From: Streptococcus mitis
GTDB taxonomy: Bacteria > Bacillota > Bacilli > Lactobacillales > Streptococcaceae
Assembly: GCF_000722685.1 (NCBI RefSeq)
Contig: NZ_JPFV01000012.1
Coordinates: 62,001-126,000 of the forward strand
Length of the DNA stretch: 64,000 bases
Direction: 5' to 3'
Part shown: positions 41,895 through 52,932 of the stretch, piece after piece
How positions within the stretch are numbered: position 1 is the first letter of the stretch
Layout: each line of letters starts with the position of its first letter
The notes under the pieces: model-generated
What the model saw: only the letters and a program-made list of their open reading frames with translations
Told to the model about the DNA's origin: nothing
The model's database searches: none
Made by a program: the position numbers and the translations under genes

Positions 41895-42634
41895 TGGCAA
41901 AACTAAAAATTGATGTAAATGACTTACATAAGCAATATGGAAAAAATAAGGTCCTAAAAGGAATTACAACTAAGTTCTATGAAGGAGATGTTGTTTGTAT
42001 CATCGGTCCTTCAGGTTCTGGTAAGTCGACCTTCCTCCGTAGCCTCAATCTTCTAGAAGAAGTTACTAGCGGTCACATCACTGTGAACGGCTATGACTTA
42101 ACTGAAAAAACTACCAACGTTGACCACGTCCGTGAAAATATCGGAATGGTGTTCCAACACTTCAATCTCTTCCCTCATATGTCTGTATTGGACAACATTA
42201 CCTTTGCTCCTATTGAGCACAAGTTGATGACTAAGGAAGAAGCTGAAAAATTGGGCATGGAGTTGCTTGAGAAGGTTGGACTAGCAGATAAAGCTAATGC
42301 TAACCCAGATAGCCTATCAGGTGGTCAAAAACAACGTGTGGCTATCGCTCGTGGACTAGCAATGAATCCAGACATCATGCTCTTTGATGAACCAACTTCT
42401 GCCCTTGACCCTGAGATGGTCGGAGATGTACTGAACGTTATGAAAGAATTGGCTGAGCAAGGCATGACCATGATTATCGTTACCCATGAAATGGGATTTG
42501 CCCGTCAGGTTGCCAACCGCGTTATCTTTACTGCTGATGGCGAGTTCCTTGAAGACGGAACACCTGATCAAATCTTTGACAACCCACAACACCCACGTCT
42601 GAAAGAGTTCTTGGACAAGGTCTTAAACGTCTAA
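41894..42634 (+). CDS. glnQ: Amino-acid ABC transporter ATP-binding protein
   Basis: A 246-residue polar amino-acid importer ATPase. Walker A is GPSGSGKST, the signature [16 protein letters not shown], Walker [15 protein letters not shown] and the H-loop IVTHEMGFA. The ATG shares its A with the glnP TAA, indicating coupled translation and one complex. A terminator follows. Confidence 0.96.
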   Translation: MAKLKIDVNDLHKQYGKNKVLKGITTKFYEGDVVCIIGPSGSGKSTFLRSLNLLEEVTSGHITVNGYDLTEKTTNVDHVRENIGMVFQHFNLFPHMSVLDNITFAPIEHKLMTKEEAEKLGMELLEKVGLADKANANPDSLSGGQKQRVAIARGLAMNPDIMLFDEPTSALDPEMVGDVLNVMKELAEQGMTMIIVTHEMGFARQVANRVIFTADGEFLEDGTPDQIFDNPQHPRLKEFLDKVLNV

Positions 42635-42638
42635 ACGC

Positions 42639-42669
42639 AAACTGTAAGGATTTCCTTGCAGTTTTTTTC
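42639..42669 (+). terminator. Terminator after glnPQ
   Basis: AACTGTAAGGA and TCCTTGCAGTT form an 11-bp stem with one mismatch and a TT loop, followed by T7. Confidence 0.8.
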
Positions 42670-42784
42670 TATCTCGTATTGGATTTTTTGATTTTTCGGA
42701 AAATTATGTTAGAATTAAGTTTATGAAATGAGATTTCCTCATACCTAGCAAGACTAGGAATAAAAATAGAAATTAGGTAGCTAG

Positions 42785-44272
42785 ATGTCATCTAAGGTTA
42801 TTGTTACAATTTTCGGTGCGAGTGGAGACCTGGCTAAACGCAAGCTCTACCCTTCCCTTTTTAGACTTTATAAATCCGGCAATCTTTCCAAGCACTTTGC
42901 AGTTATTGGAACTGCCCGTCGTCCTTGGAGTAAGGAATATTTTGAATCTGTTGTAGTCGAATCCATCCTTGATTTGGCAGATAGTACCGAACAGGCTCAA
43001 GAGTTCGCTAGCCACTTCTACTATCAAAGTCATGATGTCAATGATACGGAACACTACATTGCTTTACGTCAATTGCAGACTGAACTAAATGACAAGTATC
43101 AAGCTGAACACAACAAACTCTTTTTCTTGTCGATGGCACCTCAGTTCTTTGGAACCATTGCTAAACACCTCAAGTCTGAAAACATCGTAGATGGTAAAGG
43201 TTTTGAGCGCCTAATCGTTGAAAAACCATTTGGTACAGATTATGCAACAGCAAGCAAGTTAAATGACGAACTCCTAGCAACATTTGACGAAAAACAAATT
43301 TTCCGTATCGACCATTATCTTGGTAAGGAAATGATCCAAAGCATTTTTGCAGTTCGCTTTGCAAACTTGATTTTTGAAAACGTTTGGAACAAGAATTTTA
43401 TCGACAATGTTCAAATTACTTTTGCTGAGCGCTTGGGTGTAGAAGAACGTGGTGGCTACTATGATGAATCTGGTGCCCTCCGTGACATGGTACAGAACCA
43501 CACTCTACAATTGCTTTCGCTCCTCGCCATGGACAAACCATCAAGCTTCACAAAAGACGAGATTCGTGCTGAGAAGATTAAGGTCTTTAAAAACCTCTAT
43601 CATCCAACAGATGAAGAGCTTAAAGAACACTTTATCCGTGGTCAATACCGTTCAGGTAAGATTGATGGAATGAAATACATCTCTTATCGTAGCGAGCCAA
43701 ATGTTAATCCAGAATCAACAACTGAAACCTTTGCGTCTGGTGCCTTCTTTGTAGACAGCGATCGATTCCGTGGTGTTCCTTTCTTCTTCCGTACGGGTAA
43801 ACGTCTGACTGAAAAAGGAACTCATGTCAACATTGTCTTTAAACAAATGGATTCTATCTTTGGTGAGCCACTTGCTCCAAACATTTTGACCATCTATATC
43901 CAACCAACAGAAGGATTCTCTCTTAGCCTAAATGGGAAACAGGTAGGAGAAGAATTCAACTTAGCTCCTAACTCACTTGATTACCGTACAGATGCGACCG
44001 CAACTGGTGCTTCTCCAGAACCATACGAGAAATTGATTTATGATGTCTTAAATAACAACTCAACTAACTTTAGCCACTGGGATGAAGTTGGTGCCTCATG
44101 GAAATTGATTGACCGTATCGAAGAGCTCTGGGCTGAAAATGGTGCCCCACTTCATGACTATAAAGCTGGAAGCATGGGACCTCAAGCTAGCTTTGACTTA
44201 CTTGAAAAATTCGGTGCCAAATGGACTTGGCAACCAGATATCGCCTACCGTCAAGATGGTCGTTTAGAATAA
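42785..44272 (+). CDS. zwf: Glucose-6-phosphate 1-dehydrogenase
   Basis: G6PDH catalyses the first oxidative step of the pentose phosphate pathway and produces NADPH. The 495-residue protein shows the dinucleotide motif GASGDLAKRKLYPSL, the EKPFG motif and the active-site RIDHYLGKE. A weak TAGGTAG site precedes ATG 42785. It is a single-gene unit, converging on ftsY across a strong hairpin. Confidence 0.97.
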   Translation: MSSKVIVTIFGASGDLAKRKLYPSLFRLYKSGNLSKHFAVIGTARRPWSKEYFESVVVESILDLADSTEQAQEFASHFYYQSHDVNDTEHYIALRQLQTELNDKYQAEHNKLFFLSMAPQFFGTIAKHLKSENIVDGKGFERLIVEKPFGTDYATASKLNDELLATFDEKQIFRIDHYLGKEMIQSIFAVRFANLIFENVWNKNFIDNVQITFAERLGVEERGGYYDESGALRDMVQNHTLQLLSLLAMDKPSSFTKDEIRAEKIKVFKNLYHPTDEELKEHFIRGQYRSGKIDGMKYISYRSEPNVNPESTTETFASGAFFVDSDRFRGVPFFFRTGKRLTEKGTHVNIVFKQMDSIFGEPLAPNILTIYIQPTEGFSLSLNGKQVGEEFNLAPNSLDYRTDATATGASPEPYEKLIYDVLNNNSTNFSHWDEVGASWKLIDRIEELWAENGAPLHDYKAGSMGPQASFDLLEKFGAKWTWQPDIAYRQDGRLE

Positions 44273-44274
44273 AA

Positions 44275-44312
44275 AAATTTCCTGCAAGTTTATGCCTTGC
44301 AGGATTTTTGCT
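44275..44312. terminator. Bidirectional terminator between zwf and ftsY
   Basis: TCCTGCAAG (44280-44288) and CTTGCAGGA (44296-44304) form a perfect 9-bp stem with A and T tracts on opposite sides. Confidence 0.85.
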
Positions 44313-44317
44313 TCTGA

Positions 44318-45580
44318 TTAGATTAAGCCTTCCAAGAGACCTTTCATAAAGTTTTCTGAGTTAAACTCTCCAATATCATCAATTTTTTCACCAAAACCAA
44401 TCAATTTAACTGGAATATTGAGTTCTTCTCGGATGGCTAGAACCACACCACCTCGAGCAGTTCCATCAATCTTAGTCAAGACAATTCCTGTTAAAGGAGT
44501 GATTTTTGAAAATTCTTTGGCCTGTACTAGGGCATTTTGACCTGTTGATGCATCAAGAGCCAAGAAGGTTTCATGAGGTGCTTCTGGAACAACACGTTTG
44601 ATAATACGACCAATCTTTTCCAACTCAGCCATAAGATTATCCTTATTTTGCAGACGACCAGCGGTATCAATCATTAGAATATCGATACTTTCAGCGACAG
44701 CACGTTCCATGCCATCAAAGACCACACTGGCTGGGTCAGCTTTTTCAGGTCCAGTCACTACTGGAACGTCCACACGACGGCCCCATTCAGCTAGCTGGGC
44801 TACCGCCCCTGCACGGAAGGTATCTGCCGCAACCAACATAACCTTCTTACCAGCTTGTTTATAGCGGTGGGCTAGTTTCCCGATAGAGGTTGTTTTCCCA
44901 ACACCATTCACACCAACAAAGAGCATGACTGTCAAGCCATCTTGGAAGTGAATGCTTTCATCGTAGTTACCATCCTTTTCATAAAGCTCAACCAATTTCT
45001 CAATGATGACACGGCGAAGTGCGTCCGGTTTCTTGGCGTTTTCAAGCTTGGCTTCGTAACGTAACTCCTCTGTTAAGTTAGAAGCCACCTGGACACCAAC
45101 ATCACTCATGATCAGCAGTTCTTCCAGTTCCTCGAAAAATTCTTCGTCAACGGAGCGGAAGTTGGCAAAGAAGGCGTTCAAGCGAGCACCGAAACCTGTA
45201 CGAGTTTTCTTAAGACTGCGGTCATATTTTTCCTGAACAGTTTCTTCTGCTTGAGGCCTTTCTGCCTCAAGAACTTCAGAATTATTTTCTTCTACAGATT
45301 CTTCAAGTTCAGGATTCTCTTTCTCTGCGACTTCTTCTTGTTGAACTTCTACAACTGGCTCTGAATCCTGACTTTCTTCAACTGTCTCTTGATTTTCCTC
45401 TTCTTGGAGCGCAACTTCTTCAGAACTTTCAACTTCTGCTTCTTCTTGAGAAACTTCTTTAGCTTCTGTAAGGGCAGGCTCAGTATCTTCAGACAAATCA
45501 AGATTTTCTAGAGCTTCTTTTACAACTTCTTCGATTTTAGGTTCTTCTTTTTTTCCGAATAGACGGTCAAATAATCCCAT
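44318..45580 (-). CDS. ftsY: Signal recognition particle receptor FtsY
   Basis: FtsY docks SRP-ribosome complexes at the membrane for co-translational insertion. The 420-residue protein has a long acidic, low-complexity A domain (about 15-115, rich in E and Q), then the NG domain with P-loop GVNGVGKTTSIGKLA, DTAGR, TKIDGTARGG and the C-terminal GFGEKIDDIGEF. It ends the rnc-smc-HAD-HAD-ftsY operon, 3 bp after the HAD gene; rnc-smc-ftsY linkage is widespread in Firmicutes. Confidence 0.97.
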   Translation of the reverse strand: MGLFDRLFGKKEEPKIEEVVKEALENLDLSEDTEPALTEAKEVSQEEAEVESSEEVALQEEENQETVEESQDSEPVVEVQQEEVAEKENPELEESVEENNSEVLEAERPQAEETVQEKYDRSLKKTRTGFGARLNAFFANFRSVDEEFFEELEELLIMSDVGVQVASNLTEELRYEAKLENAKKPDALRRVIIEKLVELYEKDGNYDESIHFQDGLTVMLFVGVNGVGKTTSIGKLAHRYKQAGKKVMLVAADTFRAGAVAQLAEWGRRVDVPVVTGPEKADPASVVFDGMERAVAESIDILMIDTAGRLQNKDNLMAELEKIGRIIKRVVPEAPHETFLALDASTGQNALVQAKEFSKITPLTGIVLTKIDGTARGGVVLAIREELNIPVKLIGFGEKIDDIGEFNSENFMKGLLEGLI

Positions 45581-45583
45581 ATC

Positions 45584-46402
45584 CTAATTCTCCTTTAGCA
45601 CATATTCTTCGATAGCCCAGGCAACAGCTTCTTCATCATTGGTCATTGGAGTTACCACATTTGCGACTGCCTTGACTTCAGGAACAGCATTTTGCATGGC
45701 AACACCAAGCCCTGCCCACTCAATCATAGACAAATCATTGGCCTCGTCACCACATGCCATAACTTGGCTTTGGTCAATTCCAAGATGGCTGATTAGTTTG
45801 GCTAAACCTGTTGCTTTGTGAACATTCTTTGGTGACCACTCTAGCAACATTTCACGTGATTTAAAGATTTCATATTGGTCAAACAATTCTGGAGAAATCT
45901 TCTGAATGGCTGCATCCAAGGGTTCTTGAGCAAAGGCAGTCACACACTTATTGTAGGTCATTTGACTAGACAGGTTTTCAAAGTCAACTGGTACAAAAGT
46001 CAAAGCTGGATTGAATTTGGCATAAAGACTTTCTTGGTCCGATTGGATTTGATAAACAGTTCCTTCTGAGATGGCGTCAAGAGGAAGTGACAATTTCTCT
46101 GTTTCTTCATACAAGCGTGCCACATCATCATATGAAAAGACTGTCTTATCAAGGATTTCACCTGTATTTTTCTGAACCAAACCACCATTAAAAGTAATTG
46201 TATACTCATCTTCGTGGTCATCAGTCCCTAGCTCATGGAGAAAGAAATCCATGGCTTTTAAGGGACGGCCCGTTGTCAATACGACCTTGATACCACGATC
46301 ACGCGCAGCTTTCAGGGTTGCCTTGGTGCGATCCGTCAGCCTTTTATCAGTAGTCAGCAAGGTCCCGTCCAAGTCCAATGCAATCAATTTTATATCTGCC
46401 AT
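45584..46402 (-). CDS. Cof-type HAD hydrolase (upstream of ftsY)
   Basis: A 272-residue Cof/YidA-like HAD phosphatase with motif I DLDGTLLTT, motif II LTTGRPLKAMD and motif IV ACGDEANDLSMIEW, plus a C2B cap in the middle. Family members dephosphorylate sugar phosphates and flavin precursors such as FMN; the substrate is unknown. It shares one base with the preceding HAD gene and lies in the smc-ftsY operon. The neighbouring HAD is a divergent paralogue. Confidence 0.92.
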   Translation of the reverse strand: MADIKLIALDLDGTLLTTDKRLTDRTKATLKAARDRGIKVVLTTGRPLKAMDFFLHELGTDDHEDEYTITFNGGLVQKNTGEILDKTVFSYDDVARLYEETEKLSLPLDAISEGTVYQIQSDQESLYAKFNPALTFVPVDFENLSSQMTYNKCVTAFAQEPLDAAIQKISPELFDQYEIFKSREMLLEWSPKNVHKATGLAKLISHLGIDQSQVMACGDEANDLSMIEWAGLGVAMQNAVPEVKAVANVVTPMTNDEEAVAWAIEEYVLKEN

Positions 46403-47196
46403 TATAAGCCCTCCATATAAGCTATAACCGACTGGTCCTTATGGTGACCAATTACAGTCTCTGCTAATTCTAAAATTTCTGGTCGTGCATTTTCAGGAGC
46501 TACAGGATGTCCCACAACCTGCATCATATGCAAGTCATTTAGATTGTCTCCAAAAGCCATGACCTGATCCATTGTGATGCCAAGTTTTTTAGCTAATTCA
46601 ACAATGGCCACTCCCTTATCAACATAGTCCAGCACGATATCAATGGATTCAAAGCCAGTTGTCATAGCCTTAACACCAGGAACATGTTCATTAACCCAAG
46701 CTTCACCAGCTTCCAGCGTCTCTTCTGTGAAGTTGGTCGTAAATTTGAAAATGTCATCTGTGATATCTTCCAGAGTCGCTACTTTTTGGATATTTTCATT
46801 ATAATGATGGCTCTCTTTCAAATAGGTCTCATCAACCGTATCTAGCACATAAGAACCCTGCTTACCCGTCAAGAGCAGTTTATTGATATCTACATAAGGT
46901 GACGTTTTCAGCTTTTCAAAAGTTGCCAGATAAAAGTCACGAGACATAGTCGCTTCATACAAGTCTTGACCTTGATATTCGACCAAACTGCCATTTTCCG
47001 CGATAAAAATAATGTCATCACGAACATCAGCAAATAATTTTTCTAAGGATAGAAATCCGCGCCCCGAAGCTACTGCAAAGTAAATCCCTTTTTCCTTATA
47101 GGAATCCAAGAGAGACTTGAGGCGGTTCATATCAAAGCGTCCATTCTCATCTAGGAAGGTTCCGTCCATATCCGTTGCTACTAGTTTAATTGTCAT
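46402..47196 (-). CDS. Cof-type HAD hydrolase (after smc)
   Basis: A 264-residue HAD phosphatase with motif I ATDMDGTFLDENG, motif II AVASGRGFLSLEKL and motif IV AFGDNLNDLHMMQ. It overlaps smc by 4 bp and the next HAD gene by 1 bp, so it is translated from the rnc-smc transcript. The substrate is unknown. The tandem pair of paralogous phosphatases inside this operon is conserved in pneumococci. Confidence 0.92.
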   Translation of the reverse strand: MTIKLVATDMDGTFLDENGRFDMNRLKSLLDSYKEKGIYFAVASGRGFLSLEKLFADVRDDIIFIAENGSLVEYQGQDLYEATMSRDFYLATFEKLKTSPYVDINKLLLTGKQGSYVLDTVDETYLKESHHYNENIQKVATLEDITDDIFKFTTNFTEETLEAGEAWVNEHVPGVKAMTTGFESIDIVLDYVDKGVAIVELAKKLGITMDQVMAFGDNLNDLHMMQVVGHPVAPENARPEILELAETVIGHHKDQSVIAYMEGL

Positions 47197-50100
47197 CCTT
47201 CAATACTTTCTAAATCTTTTAACTTCACCGAAACAATTTTTGAGACACCTGATTCTTGCATAGTCACTCCATAGATAGAATCAGCCGCTGCCATGGTTCC
47301 CTTACGGTGGGTTACGACGATAAACTGGCTATCCTTGTCAAAGCGGTTAAGGTAATCTCCAAAACGTTTGACATTGGCTTCATCTAGCGCAGCTTCCACC
47401 TCATCCAAGATGACAAATGGAATGGTCTTGACACGAATAATGGAGAAGAGCAAGGCAAGAGCCGATAGAGCTTTTTCACCACCACTCATCAGATTAAGAG
47501 ACTGGATTTTCTTACCTGGAGGTTGAACAGAAATCTCAACCCCAGCTGTCAGTAAGTCACCTTCAGTCAAGATCAAGTCTGCCTGACCTCCTCCAAACAT
47601 CTGTTTAAAGGTCACTTTAAAGGACTCTCGAATAGCTTCAAAGGTTGATTTAAAGCGTTCCTTAACCTCATCATTCATCTCTGTGATGGTTTCTAGGAGC
47701 AGATTTTTCGCTGACAAAATATCATCTCTCTGGCTATTTAGGAAATCCAGACGGTTGTGCACTTCTTCGTACTGTTCAATAGCTTCTATATTGACAGGAC
47801 CCAGCGAGCGAATAGCCTTCTCTAAATCCTGCACCTCTTGCTCTGCCAGATTGAGATTTTCCAACTCATGAGACTTTTCTAGAGCTTCAGTATAGCTAAT
47901 CTGGTACTGGTCTGTTAATTGACTTTGTAAATGGCGCAAATGCTCGCTGACCTTTTCTTTCTTGGCTTCAGCACGTGTTTGCTTGCGAATCCACTCTTCA
48001 TTCTGCTGGCGAGCCTGGTCCAAATGACTAGCAATATCATCCAGTTGACCTTCAATATCATCCAACTCAAACTGCTTGCGAATCAAACCTTGTTGGAGGT
48101 TTGTTTTCTGAGTCTGAGCCTCCTCCACCTGCTGATTGAGCAACTCTGTGTCTACTTTCTCTAAGTTATCAACCTTTTCTTGGAGCAGACGTTGAATTTC
48201 TTCTTGCTCGAGTTCAAGAGTTTCCAATTCCTTACCTAGGCGTTCAATATCAGCCACTTCATAACGTTTTTGCCCTTGCAGTTCTGTCTTAAGCAAGCGA
48301 GCTTGCGCTACCTCTTCTTGCAAGTTCTGATAACGTTCTTGGATGGCGTTTTTGTTAGACTTAATCTCTTCAATCTCAGCTTCCAGATTTTGCTTGTCAC
48401 TGGCAATAGTAGCAAGGCGCTCTTGGTATTTTTCTTTATCTACTTGCCAATCTCCGTCAGAAAGACGATTTAATTCCTCTTCTTGAAGTTTCCAAAGAGT
48501 TTCCAGTTCTTCAACTTGTTGGCTGGTCTGCTGATAAGCGAGGGACAAGCCTTGCTCCTGAATACGTGCCTGCTCCCCCTGAGATTTGATGGCTTCTAAT
48601 CTTTCTGTCAATCTAGCCATCTCATCTTGCAAGGTCTTCAAACTCGCCTCTTCTGAACGCAAGCTTGCTTCTTCTTCAGCAATTTCTTTTTGCAATTGTT
48701 CCAGTTCTGGCTTGATGAAAATGCTGTTATTCTGGCGATTGGCACCACCTGCATAAGAACCACCCGTGCGCAACTCTGTGCCGTCCAAAGTGACCATACG
48801 AACCTGATAACGAACTTGGCGCGCGGCTGCACGCGCATGTTCTACAGTATCAAAGATAGCCGTCGTAGCTAGTAAGTTCTTGAAAATGGATTCCAGTCTA
48901 GTATCAAAAGTAACCAACTCATCTGCCATACCCAAAAATCCCGGACTTGATGCGATAGCATCTTGATTCTGGCTTGAAATCGTACGCGCCTTGATCGTCG
49001 TCAACGGAAGGAAGGTTGCACGACCGGCTCTGTTCCGTTTAAGGAAATCAATGGCTCTAGTTGCCGACTCTTCATCTTCTACGATGATATGCTGACTACT
49101 CGCTCCAAGCGCAATCTCTAGGGCAGTTTGATAACGCACATCAAAAGTTAAATGCTCACTGACTGCACCAATAATCCCACCAAGGCGGTCTTTTTCTTGG
49201 AGAACACTCTTAACACCCGCGTAAAAGTTACTGTGATTTCTCAGGATATTTTCCAAACTCTGGGCTCTAGCCTGTTTGTTTTTAAGACTATCCAGACGGT
49301 CAAAGAGTTGACTTTGTTGAGCTTGATAGGAAGTTTTCTGCTCCTCTTGCTCCTTGGCACAGACTTGGTAATCAGCCAATAATTTCTGAACCTGCTCCTT
49401 AGCAGTTTCAAGCTCAGCCTCTTGCTGACTAGCCTTCTCTTTAGCTGAAGCTAGTTGTTCTTTGAGCTTTTCTAGTTGATCTGCTTGTTTTTGAGAAAGC
49501 TGACGGCTATTTTCCAACTCATTCTCGATGCGGGTCAGTTGGTTTGAGACATCGGCTTCTTCTTGTAGAAGAGCCACAAAGCGTTCACGTAAGAGCTCAA
49601 TCATCTGGTCAGGATCATCTGAAAAAGCTAGTAATTCAGCTTCTAAACGATTGAGTTTTTGATTATTTTGGATTAGATTTTCTTCTAAAAGGGCTAAAGA
49701 GCTTTCCTTATAAGATTTTTCTTTGCTGAGTGATTTTCTCTTATCTTCCAAAGCAGCCAAACGAGCTTGTGCTTCCTGTTGATTGAGGGCTACTTGCTCA
49801 GATTCTAGTTTAGATAGGGCTAATTTTCTCTCTAAATCACTAATCAGACTGGTCAAGTCCATCAAACTGCCCTGATCTTTGGCCATTTCAGCCTGTAAAT
49901 CTTGACGTTGCTTCTTGAGATTCTGATTTTCTTCTTCTAATTTTTCACGCTTCTGGTAGTAGCTCGTCAAGAGTTCCTGAACCTGAGCCAACTCTTCTTC
50001 TGTCAACTCTAATTCAGCCTTATTTTCCTTGATTTGAGCAACCAGCACGTCTAAATAAATAGCCTTGCGTTGACCTTCCAAGTCTAAAAACTTACGGGCA

Positions 50101-50732
50101 TTCTGAGCTTGCTTCTCAAGAGGCTTGATTTGATTATCCAACTCGTAGATAATGTCCTCTAAGCGGTCTAGATTATCCTGAGTTTGCTGCAGTTTGCTCT
50201 CAGTTTCTTTTCTGCGAGTCTTGTATTTTAAAACCCCAGCAGCTTCTTCAAAAATAGCACGGCGTTCCTCAGGTTTGGAATTAAAAATTTCCTCAACCTT
50301 TCCTTGGGAAATAATAGAGAAGGAATCTCGTCCCAAACCTGTATCCAAGAAAAGATCATGGATATCACGTAGACGGACTTTCTTGCCATCAATCTTGTAT
50401 TCGCTATCTCCACTACGATAGATATGGCGCTCTACCCTGATTTCTTGACCAACTTCCTTGATAAATCCGTCATGATTATCCAAAGTCACAACTACAGAAG
50501 CATAATTGAGCGGTTTGCGACTTTCGGTCCCAGCAAAGATGACATCCGGCATCTTGCCACCACGAAGACTCTTAACACTGGACTCCCCTAAGGCCCAACG
50601 CAAACTTTCTGTGATATTTGACTTTCCAGATCCATTGGGTCCAACGACTGCCGTCACACCTTGGTCAAAGACGACCTTGGTCTTGTCAGCAAAAGACTTG
50701 AATCCCTGAATTTCGATTTCCTTTAAATACAT
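47193..50732 (-). CDS. smc: Chromosome segregation protein SMC
   Basis: SMC is the ATPase of the bacterial condensin, working with ScpA and ScpB to organise the chromosome. The 1179-residue protein has the N-terminal Walker [14 protein letters not shown], two long coiled coils (about 170-500 and 670-1000) around a hinge (about 510-670), and the C-terminal signature [17 protein letters not shown] with Walker [13 protein letters not shown]. It is the usual length. It overlaps rnc by 10 bp and the following HAD gene by 4 bp. Confidence 0.98.
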
Positions 50733-51421
50733 GAATCCAGCCCTTTCTCAACGGCATTTTTGGCAGCTTCCTGCTCTGCTAATTTCTTAGAACGGCCTTG
50801 ACCTTGACCAATACTCTTACCTTCGACAAGAACTTCTACATCAAAGACCTTATCATGGGCAGGACCCGTTTCAGAAATCACCTGATAACGAATAGCCACA
50901 TCCCCATTGACCTGAAGTAACTCTTGGAGATGAGTTTTGTAGTCTGTAATCATCTCAAACTCGCCTGCTTCAACCTTAGGAATCATGACTTGATAGATAA
51001 ATTCCTTGACCTTGGCCACATCCTTGTCCAAAAGGAGGGCACCGAGAAAGGCTTCAAAGGCATCACCAAGAATGGTATCACGATTACGACCACCAGATTT
51101 TTCTTCCCCTTTACCAAGTTTGATAAACTGGTCAAACTGGCAATCACGCGCAAAGCCAGCCAAACTTTCCTCACGGACAATCATAGCACGGAGTTTGGAC
51201 AAATCGCCTTCAGGCTTTTTAGGATATTTTTTATACAGATATTCTGAAATCAATAACTGTAGAACAGCGTCTCCTAAAAATTCCAAGCGTTCATTGTGTG
51301 AAATTTTTAAGAGGCGGTGCTCATTGGCATAACTCGTATGAGTAAAGGCAGTTTCCAGTAAATTTTTATCTGCAAATTCGATTGCAAAATGGTTCTTTAG
51401 TACAGTTTGTAATTCTTTCAT
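50723..51421 (-). CDS. rnc: Ribonuclease III
   Basis: RNase III cuts double-stranded RNA, including rRNA precursors. The 232-residue protein has the catalytic signature [16 protein letters not shown], the second acidic site [14 protein letters not shown] and a C-terminal dsRNA-binding domain ([15 protein letters not shown] to [13 protein letters not shown]). It heads the operon with smc and ftsY. An extended -10 promoter (TGATATAAT, minus strand, 51456-51464) lies 35-43 bp upstream of the start. Confidence 0.97.
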
Positions 51422-51455
51422 ACCAACCTCTTTCTAACTGATAACAGTCCTTTTT

Positions 51456-51464
51456 ATTATATCA
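51456..51464 (-). promoter_or_regulatory. Extended -10 promoter for rnc-smc-ftsY
   Basis: Minus-strand TGATATAAT carries the TGn extension and a perfect TATAAT. The -35 region is not convincing. Confidence 0.5.
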
Positions 51465-51566
51465 AAAAAAGCCCCCTGAGTCACTTTAAAACGGGACTGG
51501 AGGAGATTTGAGCATTCTATAGAATATGATTTTCAGTTTTAAAGGCCAATTTAGAGCTGTGTAAAG

Positions 51567-51592
51567 AAAAAAGCCCTATTAAAGGCTTTTTA
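51567..51592 (-). terminator. Terminator after tRNA-Arg
   Basis: AAAAAGCC (51568-51575) and GGCTTTTT (51584-51591) form an 8-bp stem with T5 on the minus strand. Confidence 0.75.
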
Positions 51593-51603
51593 GGATGTTT
51601 ACA

Positions 51604-51675
51604 TCCACCCTGAGGGAATCGAACCCCCATCTCAAGAACCGGAATCTTACGTGATATCCATTACACTAAGGGTGG
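51604..51675 (-). tRNA. tRNA-Arg (anticodon CCG)
   Basis: The 72-nt minus-strand cloverleaf has acceptor arms CCACCCT/AGGGTGG with discriminator A, D-arm TAGTGTAATGGATATCA, anticodon loop TTCCGGT (CCG reads the Arg codon CGG) and T-arm GGGGGTTCGATTCCCT. CCA is not encoded. A terminator follows. Confidence 0.93.
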
Positions 51676-51741
51676 AAACTTGTTTTATTATAACAGAAAT
51701 TTGCTCTAATAACAAGTTTTTTTCTGGTCAGATAGCCCGTC

Positions 51742-52728
51742 TTAGTGAGAAGCATCCCCATTCCAGATAGAGTTTTTCACGATCACATAATCAACGTGTT
51801 TAAGATCAGCAACCTGACGTCCACCTGCATAAGAAATAGCACTTTGAAGGTCTTGTTCCATCTCAGTAAGAGTGTCTTGAAGATGACCTTTGGCAGGAAG
51901 CAAGATGCGTTTACCTTCCACATTTTTATAAGCACCTTTTTGATATTGTGAAGCTGAACCGTAGTATTCTTTGAACTGTTCACCATCGACTTCAATCGTT
52001 TTCCCTGGACTTTCGATATGTCCTGCAAAGAGGGAACCAATCATGACCATGCTGGCACCGAAACGAATAGACTTGGCAATATCACCATGAGTACGAATCC
52101 CTCCATCAGCGATAATCGGTTTACGCGCAGCCTTAGCACACCAGCGTAGGGCAGCCAACTGCCAACCACCTGTACCAAAACCAGTCTTGACCTTGGTGAT
52201 ACAAACCTTACCAGGACCGATTCCAACCTTAGTCGCATCCGCACCAGCATTCTCCAATTCACGCACAGCTTCTGGTGTTCCCACATTTCCAGCAATGACA
52301 AAGGTATCTGGCAATTCTTTCTTGATGTGTTGAATCATAGAAATCACACTATCTGCATGACCATGTGCAATGTCAATCGTAATGTACTCAGGAGCATCAG
52401 CCTTGAGCTGGCTAACAAAATCATACTCATAATCCTTAACACCAACAGAGATAGAAGCAATAAGCCCTTGATCGTGCATTCGTTTAATAAAAGGAATACG
52501 TCCAGCCTCATCAAAACGGTGCATAATGTAGAAGTGGCCACCTTTAGCTAATTGCTCTGCTACATTTTCATCCAAAATCGTCTGCATATTAGCTGGTACA
52601 ACAGGTAGTTTAAAGGTGTGCTTTCCTAGAGTGACACTTGTATCTGCTTCTGCACGGCTTTTAATGACACATTTATTTGGAATCAATTGAATATCTTCGT
52701 AATCAAAAATTGGAAATTCATTTAACAT
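51742..52728 (-). CDS. guaC: GMP reductase
   Basis: GuaC deaminates GMP to IMP with NADPH, letting guanine nucleotides be recycled to adenine nucleotides. The 328-residue IMPDH-like TIM barrel has the catalytic cysteine in [12 protein letters not shown] and lacks a CBS insert, which separates it from IMP dehydrogenase. It has a consensus promoter and a leader of about 75 nt with no obvious strong ribosome-binding site. Confidence 0.96.
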   Translation of the reverse strand: MLNEFPIFDYEDIQLIPNKCVIKSRAEADTSVTLGKHTFKLPVVPANMQTILDENVAEQLAKGGHFYIMHRFDEAGRIPFIKRMHDQGLIASISVGVKDYEYDFVSQLKADAPEYITIDIAHGHADSVISMIQHIKKELPDTFVIAGNVGTPEAVRELENAGADATKVGIGPGKVCITKVKTGFGTGGWQLAALRWCAKAARKPIIADGGIRTHGDIAKSIRFGASMVMIGSLFAGHIESPGKTIEVDGEQFKEYYGSASQYQKGAYKNVEGKRILLPAKGHLQDTLTEMEQDLQSAISYAGGRQVADLKHVDYVIVKNSIWNGDASH

Positions 52729-52806
52729 ATCGATGTCTCGTTTCTTTTATAATGACCTACCTATGCTTGCACATCCCTACGACTTTTTCCGACGTTTCCT
52801 TGATTT

Positions 52807-52835
52807 ATTATAAACTAAAGTACAGTTTTTGTCAA
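52807..52835 (-). promoter_or_regulatory. Consensus promoter for guaC
   Basis: Minus-strand TTGACA (52830-52835) and TATAAT (52807-52812) are both perfect and 17 bp apart. The remaining stretch 52836-52932 holds only weak hairpins after the YrdC gene. Confidence 0.85.
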
Positions 52836-52932
52836 ATCATTTTATAAATTAAAATATATTGTTCGGATTTTGTTGCATGAACAACAAAAGAAAGAGGAGA
52901 GATTATTTTCTCCCCACTTCTTCTACTACATC